A stretch of 62,736 nt of DNA from an uncultured Anaerococcus sp. (GCA_900551095.1 URUJ01000008.1:1-62736), one strand, 5' to 3'. Shown: positions 44,705 to 54,377, counted from the stretch's first letter. A program made the numbers and translations. The notes: a model not told the origin generated them from the sequence alone.

Positions 44705-46072
44705 ATGACAGTAAAAAAAGAAAAATTATCAGCTGCTAGGATAATGAAATTCATAATCCCATCAGTTATTGGCGTACTACTTCTTATGACACCATTTAAG
44801 ACAGCTGACGGTGGATCAACCGTGGCGGTATCAGTTATTTCGAAATTTTTAAACACAGCTATAAATTCAATCGTTCCAATCCACGTTGTAGCCCTCACTT
44901 GTATTACAATTTCAACCTTGCTTGCGCTTGTATATACAATTTCAAAACCAGATTTTATAGAAAAATCACCTATCTTAAAGGAAGTATCAGATATTACACC
45001 ATTTTGGCTTTTTGCAAGAATTGCTGGTACTATAATAGGCTACATGACAGCCTTTAAAATTGGTCCAGAGATGATTTGGTCTGAAAATACAGGTGGATTA
45101 ATCCTATACGACCTTATAGGTGGACTTCTTACAATTTTCCTTGTAGCAGGTTTTATTTTGCCATTTTTAACAGAATTTGGTATTCTTGAATTTGTAGGAA
45201 TATTTTTATCAAAGGTAATGAGACCAGTATTTAAACTTCCTGGACGTTCTGCAGTAGACTGCGTTGCTTCATGGATAGGAGATGGAACTATTGGTGTTGC
45301 CCTTACAGCAAAACAATACGAAGAAGGAAACTACACAGAAAAAGAAGCATCAATTATATCTACAACTTTCTCAGCAGTATCAATAACTTTCTGTATGGTT
45401 GTATTATCAAATATAAACATGGTTGATAGATTTGGTTTATTTTACCTAATCGTTGGTATTTCTGGTATAGTTGCAGCGCTAATCGTACCACGTATACCTC
45501 CTTTATCTCATAAAAGAGATGTAAGGTTAAAAGAACCTGACAATCCAAATGAGGAAGCAGTTCCAGAAAACTTTACAAGACTTGAATGGGCTACTCAACT
45601 AGCGGTTTTAAAGGCAGAAAAGAACCTAAATCTTAAAGAATTTTTAAAAAATGGTCGTGACACAGTCCTAAGCCTATGGCTTGGTGTAACACCGGTAATC
45701 ATGGCTGCAGGTACACTTGCCCTAGTATTATCAGAAGCTACCCCAATATTTACCTGGCTTGGTATGCCTTTCCTACCAATTCTAAAACTACTACAAGTGC
45801 CAGAAGCTGCTGAAGCTAGCCAAACAATGGTAGTAGGTTTTGCAGACATGGTAGTACCATCAATTATAGCAAGTGAAAAAATTACATCAGAATTTACTCA
45901 ATTTGTTGTTGCAGCAGTATCTGTAACTCAACTTATCTATATGTCTGAAACAGGAGCAGTTATCTTGGGTTCTACTATTCCAGTTGACCTAAAAGATATC
46001 TTTATTCTTTTCTTAGAAAGAACTCTAATTACTCTTCCAGTAGTAGTAATTTTAGCTCACTTATTGTTTTAA
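44705..46072 (+). CDS. YjiH-family membrane carrier (nucleoside-recognition/gate domain)
   Basis: 455-residue polytopic membrane protein of the YjiH group, which carries nucleoside-recognition (gate) domains. Recognisable segments include RSAVDCVASWIGDGTIGVAL near 180, FSAVSITFCMVVLSN near 222, and TMVVGFADMVVPSIIAS near 378. The substrate is not established; nucleosides, amino acids or dicarboxylates have been suggested for relatives. It starts with an A-rich site CAGAGGTAAAA. Monocistronic, with its own operator-like region and terminator. Confidence 0.85.
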   Translation: MTVKKEKLSAARIMKFIIPSVIGVLLLMTPFKTADGGSTVAVSVISKFLNTAINSIVPIHVVALTCITISTLLALVYTISKPDFIEKSPILKEVSDITPFWLFARIAGTIIGYMTAFKIGPEMIWSENTGGLILYDLIGGLLTIFLVAGFILPFLTEFGILEFVGIFLSKVMRPVFKLPGRSAVDCVASWIGDGTIGVALTAKQYEEGNYTEKEASIISTTFSAVSITFCMVVLSNINMVDRFGLFYLIVGISGIVAALIVPRIPPLSHKRDVRLKEPDNPNEEAVPENFTRLEWATQLAVLKAEKNLNLKEFLKNGRDTVLSLWLGVTPVIMAAGTLALVLSEATPIFTWLGMPFLPILKLLQVPEAAEASQTMVVGFADMVVPSIIASEKITSEFTQFVVAAVSVTQLIYMSETGAVILGSTIPVDLKDIFILFLERTLITLPVVVILAHLLF

Positions 46073-46077
46073 AAGTT

Positions 46078-46105
46078 ATGCGCCAGCTAGTCTGGCGTAT
46101 TTTTA
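46078..46105 (+). terminator. YjiH gene terminator
   Basis: ATGCGCCAG pairs with CTGGCGTAT (one G-U pair), then TTTTT. Confidence 0.85.
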
Positions 46106-46187
46106 TGGAAATATTAGCCTTGTATCTAATAAGTTTAAGTGGTTTATTTTTATATAATTTATCATATAATATAGGTGTGAGGTGTAT

Positions 46188-48476
46188 ATGACTAACAAGA
46201 ATTCTGGGAGGGTTAGGAAGAAAACTAATACTAAGACTCCCAACAAAACTAAACAGAAAAAATTAAGGGAGAGATCTTTTGACCTCAAAACCTTTTCTAT
46301 GGTTGTTATGGTTCTATCTGTCCTAATATTTATTTTTATATTATCTTCAAGCACAGGGTTTATAGGAGATGCTCTGGCAAGTTTTTTTGAAAGCTTATTC
46401 GGAAAACTTAACCTAGTTTTTCCCGTTTTATTATTCGCAAGTTTTTATTTAGTATATAGGGAAAAATACAGAGAAAATATAAGTCGTATGCTTTTAATTT
46501 ATGGAATTTATCTATTAACCCTTGCTATCTTATCCAAGGACTACATAAGAAATGAGCTTTCTTGGTCTGTAGAATATTCTGCCTTTAAGGGAAGTCTTGG
46601 AGGAGGATGGTTTGGAGGACTTGTAGGATTTTATATTTTAAACTTCATAGGTCATGTTGGTCTATATATCTTGTATATAACTTTGATTGGCTCTTTGATA
46701 ATAAATGTCAGTCCTTATTCCTATAGGGAATTTTTCCTGAAAGTAAGAGATTTATTGATTCTAGCAGGTCTTGGGATCAAGCATTTTAGTCAAAAAGCCT
46801 ATGGGAATATAAAAGAGAATATAGAAGAGAAAAAAGCAAAAAAACTTGAGGAAGAAAAGCCTGAGGAAAATACGCCAAGACTTAAAATAAATAATCCTAG
46901 CCCTAAAAAACCTCAAAGAAAGGCTATCAAGAAAAGGCCTATAAAAAAAGATGAAATCGATAAAATAAGCGAAGAAAATTATGAAGAAGAAAAACTAATT
47001 AAAGACTATAAATCAAAACAAGTTGAGTTTGGGGATTTGAATGAGGACTTGAAAAGAGAATTCGCAAATTATTCATATCCGCCAGTTAATCTCCTAAAAG
47101 ATATAAATGCAGATGGAGGAATAGACAATGATGAGATAAGGCAAAAAGCAGACGTTATCGAGGAAACTCTGGAGTCTTTTGGTATAGAAGGCAAAATCGT
47201 TCAAATTGATGTTGGACCAACAGTAACCTGCTATGAACTAAAACCAGCTCGAGGAGTCAAGGTATCAAAGATTGTAAATCTAGCTGATGATTTATCCTTA
47301 AGCCTTGCTACATCTGGTATAAGGATAGAAGCACCAATTCCAGGTAAATCTCATGTTGGAATTGAAGTTGCAAACGACAAAAAAGAAATTGTTGGCTTCA
47401 AAGAAATAATCTCATCAAGTAAATTTATCAAGTCAAAACACGAGATTCCCTTCGCTATGGGAAAATCAATTTCTGGTGAAGTAATTATTTCAGCAATCGA
47501 AAAAATGCCTCACCTTTTGGTATCAGGTGCTACAGGTTCTGGTAAGTCTGTTTGTATCAATACCATAATTATGTCGATTTTATACAAACACAGCCCAGAC
47601 GAAGTAAAACTTCTTTTGATAGATCCAAAAGTCGTAGAGCTTTCAATTTATAATGGGATACCGCATTTAATTATGCCAGTTATAACAGATCCTAAAAAAG
47701 CATCGTCTTCTCTATATTGGGCGATTTCTGAGATGGAAAAAAGGTATAAACTTTTTGAAGAAAATCATGTAAGAGATATAAAAGGTTATAAAAAAGCAGC
47801 TGAGACAGATGATTCTATGGAAAACCTACCATATATTGTGGTAATTGTTGATGAGTTGTCAGACTTAATGATGACTGCAGCAAGCGAAGTTGAAGACTAT
47901 ATAACAAGGCTTGCCCAAAAATCTAGAGCTTGTGGAATTCATTTGATAATAGCTACTCAAAGACCAACAGTTGATGTAATTACAGGTACTATTAAGGCAA
48001 ATATCCCATCAAGGATTTCCTTTGCTGTTACAAGCCAAATTGATTCAAGGACCATCCTTGATATGCAAGGAGCAGAAAAACTTCTAGGCAAGGGAGATAT
48101 GCTTTATGCTTCCTCAGATTCTATGAAGCCAGTAAGGATTCAAGGAGCCTTTGTATCTGACGAAGAAGTCCTAAGTGTAGTAGAATATATAAAAGATAGT
48201 AGTGATACAAATTATAATGAAGAAGCAATCGAAAAGGTCGAAGAAAATATAACAACAGATCTTGAGGATGAGGATGAGCTTTTAGATGAGGCGATAAAGG
48301 TTATAATAACAGATCAAACCGCATCTGTATCTATGCTTCAAAGAAAGCTAAAAATTGGCTATGCAAGAGCTGGTAGAATAATAGACCAGCTAGAACAAAA
48401 GGGCATAGTCGGAGGCTATGAGGGCAGCAAACCACGTAAAGTCCTGGTTGATAGGACATATTTGGAAAATTTATAG
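46188..48476 (+). CDS. ftsK: DNA translocase FtsK/SpoIIIE
   Basis: Membrane-anchored motor that pumps chromosomal DNA across the septum. The N-terminal membrane domain has four spans (about 40-170). A charged, Lys/Glu-rich linker (about 200-290) follows. The motor has Walker A LVSGATGSGKSVCI near 444, Walker B YIVVIVDELSDLMM near 555 and RPTVDVITGTIKANIPSRIS. The C-terminal winged-helix gamma domain (MLQRKLKIGYARAGRIIDQL) reads polarity sequences. GTGAGGTG precedes ATG 46188; an ATG two codons earlier is too close to it. Confidence 0.95.
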   Translation: MTNKNSGRVRKKTNTKTPNKTKQKKLRERSFDLKTFSMVVMVLSVLIFIFILSSSTGFIGDALASFFESLFGKLNLVFPVLLFASFYLVYREKYRENISRMLLIYGIYLLTLAILSKDYIRNELSWSVEYSAFKGSLGGGWFGGLVGFYILNFIGHVGLYILYITLIGSLIINVSPYSYREFFLKVRDLLILAGLGIKHFSQKAYGNIKENIEEKKAKKLEEEKPEENTPRLKINNPSPKKPQRKAIKKRPIKKDEIDKISEENYEEEKLIKDYKSKQVEFGDLNEDLKREFANYSYPPVNLLKDINADGGIDNDEIRQKADVIEETLESFGIEGKIVQIDVGPTVTCYELKPARGVKVSKIVNLADDLSLSLATSGIRIEAPIPGKSHVGIEVANDKKEIVGFKEIISSSKFIKSKHEIPFAMGKSISGEVIISAIEKMPHLLVSGATGSGKSVCINTIIMSILYKHSPDEVKLLLIDPKVVELSIYNGIPHLIMPVITDPKKASSSLYWAISEMEKRYKLFEENHVRDIKGYKKAAETDDSMENLPYIVVIVDELSDLMMTAASEVEDYITRLAQKSRACGIHLIIATQRPTVDVITGTIKANIPSRISFAVTSQIDSRTILDMQGAEKLLGKGDMLYASSDSMKPVRIQGAFVSDEEVLSVVEYIKDSSDTNYNEEAIEKVEENITTDLEDEDELLDEAIKVIITDQTASVSMLQRKLKIGYARAGRIIDQLEQKGIVGGYEGSKPRKVLVDRTYLENL

Positions 48477-48485
48477 GAGAGAAAT

Positions 48486-49016
48486 ATGAATATAGCAAAT
48501 AAAGTTACAATGGTAAGATTAATTTTGATCCCAATTTTTGTAGTGGCTTTTTATACTTACGGGACAAGCAATAACTTAGCAGCAATCTTGTTTATGGTGG
48601 CATCTCTTACAGATGCGGTAGATGGTCACCTTGCCAGAAGTAGAAATTTGATTACAAATTTTGGTAAATTTGTTGATCCTTTAGTAGATAAAGTCCTAAC
48701 AATGGCAGCTTTTATAGTTCTAGTAGAGGGACAGATTATACCTGCTTGGGCTGTAATAATAATCATAGCAAGAGAACTTATTATCACAGGCTTTAGGACT
48801 CTTGCGGCAGATATGGGTATTACTATAGCAGCAAGCATGTGGGGAAAGGCAAAGACAACTAGTCAGATGATTAGTCTAGTGTTACTCCTCCTTCACAATG
48901 AGACCTTAAACAAGTTTGGAATCTATGTTTTCTACTTGGCAGTTATTTTGACAATCATTTCAGGACTTGATTATTTAATTAAAAATAAAAAAGTATTAGA
49001 CTTAGAAAACATATAA
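48486..49016 (+). CDS. pgsA: CDP-diacylglycerol-glycerol-3-phosphate 3-phosphatidyltransferase
   Basis: Makes phosphatidylglycerol phosphate from CDP-diacylglycerol. The CDP-alcohol phosphotransferase signature is complete: DAVDGHLARSRN followed by GKFVDPLVDK (about residues 42-67). About five spans in 176 residues. It uses the product of cdsA at 22513-23292. Ten bases after ftsK, with AGGAGAG upstream. Confidence 0.95.
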   Translation: MNIANKVTMVRLILIPIFVVAFYTYGTSNNLAAILFMVASLTDAVDGHLARSRNLITNFGKFVDPLVDKVLTMAAFIVLVEGQIIPAWAVIIIIARELIITGFRTLAADMGITIAASMWGKAKTTSQMISLVLLLLHNETLNKFGIYVFYLAVILTIISGLDYLIKNKKVLDLENI

Positions 49017-49037
49017 GTTTGTAATTTAGGAGACTAT

Positions 49038-49451
49038 ATGGAAAATGAAAAAGGTAAGAAATTTATAATAATAGAGTTAATTCTCTTAGTATTTCAAGCC
49101 CTGGCCGCCTCCTTTGGCAACTTTATCCATCAGAGATTCATGACTGATGGAGCTAATATTACAATAAAACAATTTAATTTTGTTTCATCAATGACTTGGG
49201 GCTATGGGAATTTTTTCCCGGTTTTGTTTTTGGTATCCTTATTTGTCGCAGGTTTGATTATTATAAATGCTATGCGAAAAAACTCTTATATTGAGGATAG
49301 ACTTAGCTCTAATATTGTCGTTTTTGGAGGTCTATTGTTTTTGATGGTGCCATTAATAATTGGTGTTCAACAAATTAATCTCGGACTTATCGGAATGGTT
49401 GTTGTTCAATTTATAATTTTTGCTTTAAATATGATTAGAACTAGAAATTAG
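49038..49451 (+). CDS. Small membrane protein of unknown function
   Basis: 137 residues with four hydrophobic spans (about 9-28, 53-72, 92-108, 112-130) and a basic C-terminus (NMIRTRN). I do not recognise a family. It begins 21 bases after pgsA with TTAGGAG upstream, so it ends the ftsK-pgsA unit just before recA. Short polar loops and no catalytic-looking motif suggest a structural or small-molecule role, without further evidence. Confidence 0.65.
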   Translation: MENEKGKKFIIIELILLVFQALAASFGNFIHQRFMTDGANITIKQFNFVSSMTWGYGNFFPVLFLVSLFVAGLIIINAMRKNSYIEDRLSSNIVVFGGLLFLMVPLIIGVQQINLGLIGMVVVQFIIFALNMIRTRN

Positions 49452-49454
49452 ACT

Positions 49455-49481
49455 TTGACTGAAAAAGGTATATAATATAAG
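49455..49481 (+). promoter_or_regulatory. Possible recA promoter
   Basis: TTGACT at 49455-49460 and two overlapping -10 candidates, TATAAT (49471-49476, spacing too short) and TATAAG (49476-49481, spacing 15). I see no CGAAC-N4-GTTCG SOS box in the gap. Confidence 0.35.
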
Positions 49482-49508
49482 AAGACATTAAGTGTATAAG
49501 GAGTGTAT

Positions 49509-50561
49509 ATGGACGCAGATAAAAAAAAGGCCCTTGACCAGGCTTTTAAACAGATAGAAAAGAAATACGGTAAAGGATCTATTATGAAAATGGGCGAAGC
49601 ACCAAGAGTTTCAATAGAAGCTATCCCTACAGGTGCAGTAAACTTAGATATTGCCCTAGGTATTGGTGGACTACCAAGAGGTAGAGTAATCGAAATCTAC
49701 GGCCCAGAATCTTCTGGTAAGACAACTCTTGCCCTTCACGTTATAGCTGAGGCTCAAAAACTTGGCGATACCTGTGCTTTTGTGGATGCTGAGCACGCTT
49801 TAGATGCTGAATATGCAGGAAATCTAGGAGTAAATATCGACGATTTAATCCTTTCTCAACCAGATACCGGTGAGGCAGGACTTGATATAGCAGAGAGTTT
49901 GGTTAGAAGTGGAGCGGTTGGACTTATTGTTATAGACTCCGTTGCAGCTCTTGTTCCAAAGGCTGAGATTGAGGGAGAAATGGGAGATAGCCATATGGGT
50001 CTTCAGGCAAGATTAATGAGTCAAGCTCTAAGGAGACTTACAGGTATCATTTCTAAATCAAACACAACTGTGATTTTTATCAACCAATTAAGGGAAAAAA
50101 TCGGGGTTATGTTTGGAAATCCAGAGACAACTACAGGTGGACGTGCCCTTAAGTTTTACTCTTCTGTAAGACTTGATATTAGGAGGATCAAAACTATTAC
50201 CGAAGGAGATAATTCAATAGGCTCTAGAACTAGGGTTAAGATTGTTAAAAACAAGGTAGCGCCACCATTTAAGATAGTAGAATTTGATATAATGTACGGC
50301 AAGGGTATATCGCAGGCTGGGGTACTTCTAGATACTGCAGTTGACCTTGAGATTATTGATAAGGCTGGCTCTTGGTATTCTTATGGAGATGAAAAACTTG
50401 GACAAGGTAGGGAAAATGTCAAGGCTATGCTTGAGGAAAATGCCGAACTTGCCAAAGATATTGACGAGAAAGTGAGAGCTGCTTTTAGAAATGAAGTAGG
50501 GGTTTCAGGGGAAGAAGAAACTGAAGAAGCCAAACAAGAATCAATTTTAGAAGATAAATAA
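49509..50561 (+). CDS. recA: Recombinase RecA
   Basis: Strand-exchange ATPase of homologous recombination and the SOS co-protease. Walker A is GPESSGKTTLALHV near residue 64; Walker B LIVIDSVAALVPKAEIEGEMG near 138 is split by the L1 loop. NQLREKIGVMFGNPETTTGG is the L2 signature. The C-terminus is acidic as usual. ATG 49509 has AAGGAGTG four bases upstream; an in-frame GTG at 49503 is inside that site and less likely. 350 residues. Confidence 0.98.
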   Translation: MDADKKKALDQAFKQIEKKYGKGSIMKMGEAPRVSIEAIPTGAVNLDIALGIGGLPRGRVIEIYGPESSGKTTLALHVIAEAQKLGDTCAFVDAEHALDAEYAGNLGVNIDDLILSQPDTGEAGLDIAESLVRSGAVGLIVIDSVAALVPKAEIEGEMGDSHMGLQARLMSQALRRLTGIISKSNTTVIFINQLREKIGVMFGNPETTTGGRALKFYSSVRLDIRRIKTITEGDNSIGSRTRVKIVKNKVAPPFKIVEFDIMYGKGISQAGVLLDTAVDLEIIDKAGSWYSYGDEKLGQGRENVKAMLEENAELAKDIDEKVRAAFRNEVGVSGEEETEEAKQESILEDK

Positions 50562-50566
50562 GAAGA

Positions 50567-50598
50567 ACCCGTGAGCATTTTGCTTGCGGGTATTTTTT
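50567..50598 (+). terminator. recA terminator
   Basis: ACCCGTGAGCA (50567-50577) pairs with TGCTTGCGGGT (50581-50591, two G-U pairs), then ATTTTTT. It overlaps the end of convergent dinB. Confidence 0.85.
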
Positions 50599-51631
50599 AT
50601 AGAAAACTAAGTTGGTTCATATTTTTATCTGAAAGGTTTGATAGAGAAATGCCGATTAATCTGATGTATTCGCCTTTAAAGGCTTCATCTAGTAGGTTTG
50701 TTGCTTCGATATATATGTCATCTGCCAGGAAAATTGGTTCTTGGAGAGTAATTGACTTAGTCTGATTTTTGAAGTTTTCATCCTTTAATTTTATTGAAAC
50801 TGTTTTTGCTTGAATGTCTTTTTTTATCATTTCTATCTCAATAAGGTCAGAAATTTTTCTTAGGTAGTCTTTTAATAGTTCTTTATCGTTGGTATTTTTG
50901 CTAAAAGTTCTTTCTTTTCCTATAGATTTTCTATCTCTAGTTGGATTTACTGGTCTATCATCAATTCCTCTTATGACTTCATAGATATAATCCCCACCCT
51001 TGCCAAAAAGTTCTTCTAGAAATATTTTATCGAGTTTTAGAAGGTCAGAAACCTTATAAATACCAATCCTATTAAGTTTTTCGGTGGCACGTCTACCTAT
51101 GCCATGAACCTTGCCAACAGGAAGGTCTGGAAGGATTTTACCTACGTCATCTTTTCCTATGTATTTTATGCCAAATGGTTTATTCCGGTCGCTTGCAAGT
51201 TTTGCTAGAAATTTATTATAGGAAATACCGATTGAGATAGGTATTTCAGTTTTATCTAGAACTTCTTTTTGGAGATTTTTTGCAAAAAAGAGTGGGTTAA
51301 CAAGGTCTATTTCTATGTAGGCCTCATCTATAGAAACCTGTTCGAATAACCTTGCCTGGTCTTTCACTAGGTTAAAAACTTGGGAAGATTTCTCCCTATA
51401 ATATGGATGGTCAACTTTAACAAGGATAAGATTTGGACAAAGTTCTTTTGCCATAAAAACTGGCATGGCGGAATGAATCCCAAATTTTCTAGCCTCGTAA
51501 TTTGCTGTTGTTATTATTGATTTGTTGCTAAGTCCGCCTACAGCCATAGGTCTTTTCTTTAATTTTGGATTTCTGATTTCTTCGCAGGATGCGTAAAAGG
51601 CATCACAGTCTATGTGGAGGATATATTTCAT
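50597..51631 (-). CDS. dinB: DNA polymerase IV (Y family)
   Basis: Translesion polymerase. The palm begins HIDCDAFYASCEE with the first catalytic Asp near residue 8, and QVSIDEAYIEIDL near 101 supplies the catalytic Asp-Glu. The helix-hairpin-helix PVGKVHGIGRRATEKLNRIG and the little-finger domain follow. The C-terminal NQLSFL is a beta-clamp-binding motif. 344 residues, complete. Convergent with recA and divergent from rqcP. Confidence 0.95.
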   Translation of the reverse strand: MKYILHIDCDAFYASCEEIRNPKLKKRPMAVGGLSNKSIITTANYEARKFGIHSAMPVFMAKELCPNLILVKVDHPYYREKSSQVFNLVKDQARLFEQVSIDEAYIEIDLVNPLFFAKNLQKEVLDKTEIPISIGISYNKFLAKLASDRNKPFGIKYIGKDDVGKILPDLPVGKVHGIGRRATEKLNRIGIYKVSDLLKLDKIFLEELFGKGGDYIYEVIRGIDDRPVNPTRDRKSIGKERTFSKNTNDKELLKDYLRKISDLIEIEMIKKDIQAKTVSIKLKDENFKNQTKSITLQEPIFLADDIYIEATNLLDEAFKGEYIRLIGISLSNLSDKNMNQLSFL

Positions 51632-51702
51632 ATGATTACTATACTAATTATAATAAATTTGGCTAAATTGCATATTTAAGACCATAAAAGTAAAGTTATG
51701 AT

Positions 51703-51948
51703 ATGAGAGTAGATAAATTTTTAAAAAATTCAAGAATAATAAAGAGAAGGCAGGTTGCTAAAGAAGCCTGCGAAAATGACCGTGTAAAAATTAATGATAA
51801 GATAGCCAAGGCAGGCAGTGAGGTTGAAAAGGGTGATATTATAGAGATTACCTTTGGAAAATCAATCCTAAAAGTGAAGGTTCTAGACCTTATAGAAGGT
51901 GCAAAGAAAAACACAGCAGATAGTATGTATGAGGTAATAGATGGCTAA
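51703..51948 (+). CDS. rqcP: S4-domain RNA-binding protein (RqcP/YabO family)
   Basis: 81 residues consisting of one S4 domain: MRVDKFLKNSRIIKRRQVAK and NDRVKINDKIAKAGSEVEKG. RqcP-type proteins act with RqcH in alanine-tailing of stalled nascent chains on 50S subunits. The order rqcP-divIC-tilS-hpt equals that around yabO in Bacillus, which supports this over HslR-type paralogues. Ends overlapping the divIC start by eight bases. Confidence 0.88.
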   Translation: MRVDKFLKNSRIIKRRQVAKEACENDRVKINDKIAKAGSEVEKGDIIEITFGKSILKVKVLDLIEGAKKNTADSMYEVIDG

Positions 51949-52447
51949 CAATAAGAGGAGGGCGAGGAAAGATTCCTACCTTTCTAAAAGAAAAGTAAAA
52001 AATAAAAGATTTCTGAAGATGATTACTGGGGTACTTGTTTTATCAAGTGTTGGCTTTTTGTATCTAAATTCTTCTATGAATGCAGAAAATGAAAAGATGA
52101 GCAAGGATATAATTTCTAGCCAGAAAAAATTAGAAGACGTAAAGACTGAAATAGATGGACTTAAAGAAGATTATGAAATGAGAAATACTGATCAATTTAA
52201 GGAAAAGGTCGCCAAAGAAAAACTCGGCATGGTCAAAAAAGACGAAGTTTCAGAAAAACCAGAGGAAGAAAACTCCGTAATTAAACAAGTAGATAATACA
52301 GCAAGTGAAAATCAAGATACTACAAACCAGGGCAGTCCAGAAAACCAAGCTGATTCTCCAGCTAATACAAGTAATAATATAAATCAAAACGAAAATCAAA
52401 ATTCAAATCCTGAGGCAGATGCAAGTACAAATGCTAATGGAAGATAG
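51941..52447 (+). CDS. Septum formation initiator family protein (DivIC/FtsB-like)
   Basis: Bitopic division protein. A very basic cytoplasmic N-terminus (NNKRRARKDSYLSKRKVKNK) precedes one span at about residues 27-44. An extracytoplasmic coiled coil of about 50 residues (ISSQKKLEDVKTEIDGLKED) and the conserved EKLGMVKKDE end of FtsB/DivIC proteins follow. From about residue 110 the protein has an Asn/Gln/Ser-rich low-complexity tail of nearly 60 residues, absent from typical DivIC. Expected to pair with FtsL/DivIB in septal wall synthesis. Confidence 0.85.
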   Translation: MANNKRRARKDSYLSKRKVKNKRFLKMITGVLVLSSVGFLYLNSSMNAENEKMSKDIISSQKKLEDVKTEIDGLKEDYEMRNTDQFKEKVAKEKLGMVKKDEVSEKPEEENSVIKQVDNTASENQDTTNQGSPENQADSPANTSNNINQNENQNSNPEADASTNANGR

Positions 52448-53795
52448 AGTTTTACAAACAATTACCGATAACAAGCTCATAAATGAGGGAGATACTCTCA
52501 TTGTCGGTGCAAGTGGTGGACCAGATAGCCAATTTTTAATTCATATCTTAAATAATTTGCGAAGTGAACTTGGTTTTGATATGGTTCTTGCGCACTTAAA
52601 TCATCTGCACAGGAAAGAAGCTATAGAGGATGAAAAGTTAGTAAAAAAAACAGCGGAAAAGTTAGGTCTTAAATTTTACTCTAGATCAAGGTCGATGGAT
52701 GATTTAGCAAAAAAATTAAAAATATCATCAGAAGATGCGGGTAGACGTCTGCGTTATGAGTTTTTTGATGATTTGGCAAGTAATTTTACTGATTCAAAAA
52801 TAGCTGTAGCCCACAACAAGGATGACCAAGCTGAAACGGTTTTGATGAGAATTATTAGGGGAACTGGTCTAGATGGGCTAAGGGCAATGGATTATAAAAG
52901 TGGAAATATTATTAGACCTATTTTAAATATCAAGAAGAGTGAGATTTTATCTTATCTTGATATGAATAATATTTCCTATGCCATAGATCTTACAAACTTT
53001 GAAAACGACTATACTAGAAATAAGGTCAGACTTGATATAATACCAGCACTTTCAGAGATAAATCCAAATGTAATAGAATCCTTGTTCAAATTATCAATGA
53101 TTGCTAGGGATGATCTTAGTATTCTAGATAAAGTTGTCGATGAAAAATTTAATGAAATTGCTAGACTAAACAAGAAAAAAATTATATTTGATAAGAAAAA
53201 ATTTGAAGAGGCTAATCCTTTTATCCTTAGAAGGATTTTGAGGAAGTCAGTTGAAATATTAAAGGGTGATATAAAAAATTTCTCCAAAGAAAATTTGGAC
53301 GATTTTTTAAATATAATAAGTCTTGATAATGGCAAGGTTTTAATTAAAGATGACCTATCTTTGAGAAAGTCCTATAAATACTATGTCTTAGAAGAAAATA
53401 AAAAGAAAGATAAGGCTAGTAAAGAGATTTTTTTAGAAGCAGAAGACCAGGTTAAATTTGATGGATTTTATCTAAAATCAAGTATAATTAATAATGGTAA
53501 ATACAAAAAAGATAGAAATATAGGTTATTTCGACTTTGATAAGCTAGATTTTCCTCTTAAGATAAGGACTAGACTTCCTGGAGATAGGTTTGTACCATTG
53601 GGTCACAAAAGCGAGAAGAAGCTTAAGGATTTCTTTATAGATCAAAAAATTGATAAAAATAAAAGGGATGAGCTTCCCCTGGTATTATCTGATGATAAAA
53701 TAATCTGGATACCATCACTTAGGATAAGTGATCGTTATAAGGTCACTTCTAGCACAAAAAAAATACTAAAAATCGAGGTTTATGATGAAAATTGA
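52437..53795 (+). CDS. tilS: tRNA(Ile)-lysidine synthetase
   Basis: Modifies C34 of the CAU-anticodon tRNA-Ile to lysidine so it reads AUA. PP-loop VGASGGPDSQFL near residue 22. HNKDDQAETVLMRIIRGTGLDGL is the family block near 125-147 (in two parts). The C-terminal substrate domain covers about 380-450 (RTRLPGDRFVPLG). In-frame ATGs at 52419, 52431 and 52437 have no clear ribosome site; MEDRVLQTI from 52437 lines up best with TilS N-termini. It overlaps the tail of divIC, so coupling is likely. About 452 residues. Confidence 0.93.
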   Translation: MEDRVLQTITDNKLINEGDTLIVGASGGPDSQFLIHILNNLRSELGFDMVLAHLNHLHRKEAIEDEKLVKKTAEKLGLKFYSRSRSMDDLAKKLKISSEDAGRRLRYEFFDDLASNFTDSKIAVAHNKDDQAETVLMRIIRGTGLDGLRAMDYKSGNIIRPILNIKKSEILSYLDMNNISYAIDLTNFENDYTRNKVRLDIIPALSEINPNVIESLFKLSMIARDDLSILDKVVDEKFNEIARLNKKKIIFDKKKFEEANPFILRRILRKSVEILKGDIKNFSKENLDDFLNIISLDNGKVLIKDDLSLRKSYKYYVLEENKKKDKASKEIFLEAEDQVKFDGFYLKSSIINNGKYKKDRNIGYFDFDKLDFPLKIRTRLPGDRFVPLGHKSEKKLKDFFIDQKIDKNKRDELPLVLSDDKIIWIPSLRISDRYKVTSSTKKILKIEVYDEN

Positions 53796-54354
53796 CAAAG
53801 ATAATTTGATTGAAAAAGTCTTAATTGACGAAGAAAGTCTAAATCTAAAAATCAAACAATTGGCTAAGACTCTTAATGAACATTATGCCGACAAGGATGA
53901 ATTGATATTGATTTGTATCCTTAAAGGTTCAGTGATGTTTATGGCAGAGCTTGCTAAATATTTAAATATCGAAACAAAGATGGAGTTTATGTCAGTATCC
54001 TCCTATGAAGATAATACTTATTCATCAGGAAATGTAAAAATTTTAATGGACCTTGATATAGATATCAAAGATAAGGAAGTTTTGATTGTTGAAGATATAA
54101 TTGATACAGGATATACTTTAAAGAAAATAAAGGAAACTTTACTAAAGAGAGAGCCAAAAGACCTAAAGATTATAACTCTACTTGATAAACCAGAAAGACG
54201 TAAAGTTGATATCAAGCCTGACTACACTGGTTTTAAAATTCCTAATGAATTTGTAGTAGGATTTGGGCTTGATTACAATCAATTATATAGAAACCTAAAC
54301 TATATAGGAATAGTTAAAAGATCAGTTTATGAAGATATAGAAGAGATAAAGTAG
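53785..54354 (+). CDS. hpt: Hypoxanthine phosphoribosyltransferase
   Basis: Purine salvage enzyme that makes IMP or GMP from hypoxanthine or guanine with PRPP. CILKGSVMFMAELAKYL and the PRPP loop VLIVEDIIDTGYTLKKI (about residues 93-109) are clear, with the C-terminal DYTGFKIPNEFVVGFGLDY block. ATG 53785 is six bases from GAGG; the ATG one codon earlier is closer than ideal. Coupled to tilS as in Bacillus, but ftsH does not follow. Confidence 0.95.
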   Translation: MKIDKDNLIEKVLIDEESLNLKIKQLAKTLNEHYADKDELILICILKGSVMFMAELAKYLNIETKMEFMSVSSYEDNTYSSGNVKILMDLDIDIKDKEVLIVEDIIDTGYTLKKIKETLLKREPKDLKIITLLDKPERRKVDIKPDYTGFKIPNEFVVGFGLDYNQLYRNLNYIGIVKRSVYEDIEEIK

Positions 54355-54377
54355 GTCTTAAGGCCTATTTTATTTTT
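54352..54377 (+). terminator. Weak terminator after hpt
   Basis: TAGGTC-TTAA-GGCCTA followed by TTTTATTTTT. The stem is only six pairs including one G-U. Confidence 0.5.

Noticed and set aside
49452..49508. LexA/SOS box before recA
   Set aside because: No CGAAC-N4-GTTCG-like palindrome is visible here or before dinB.
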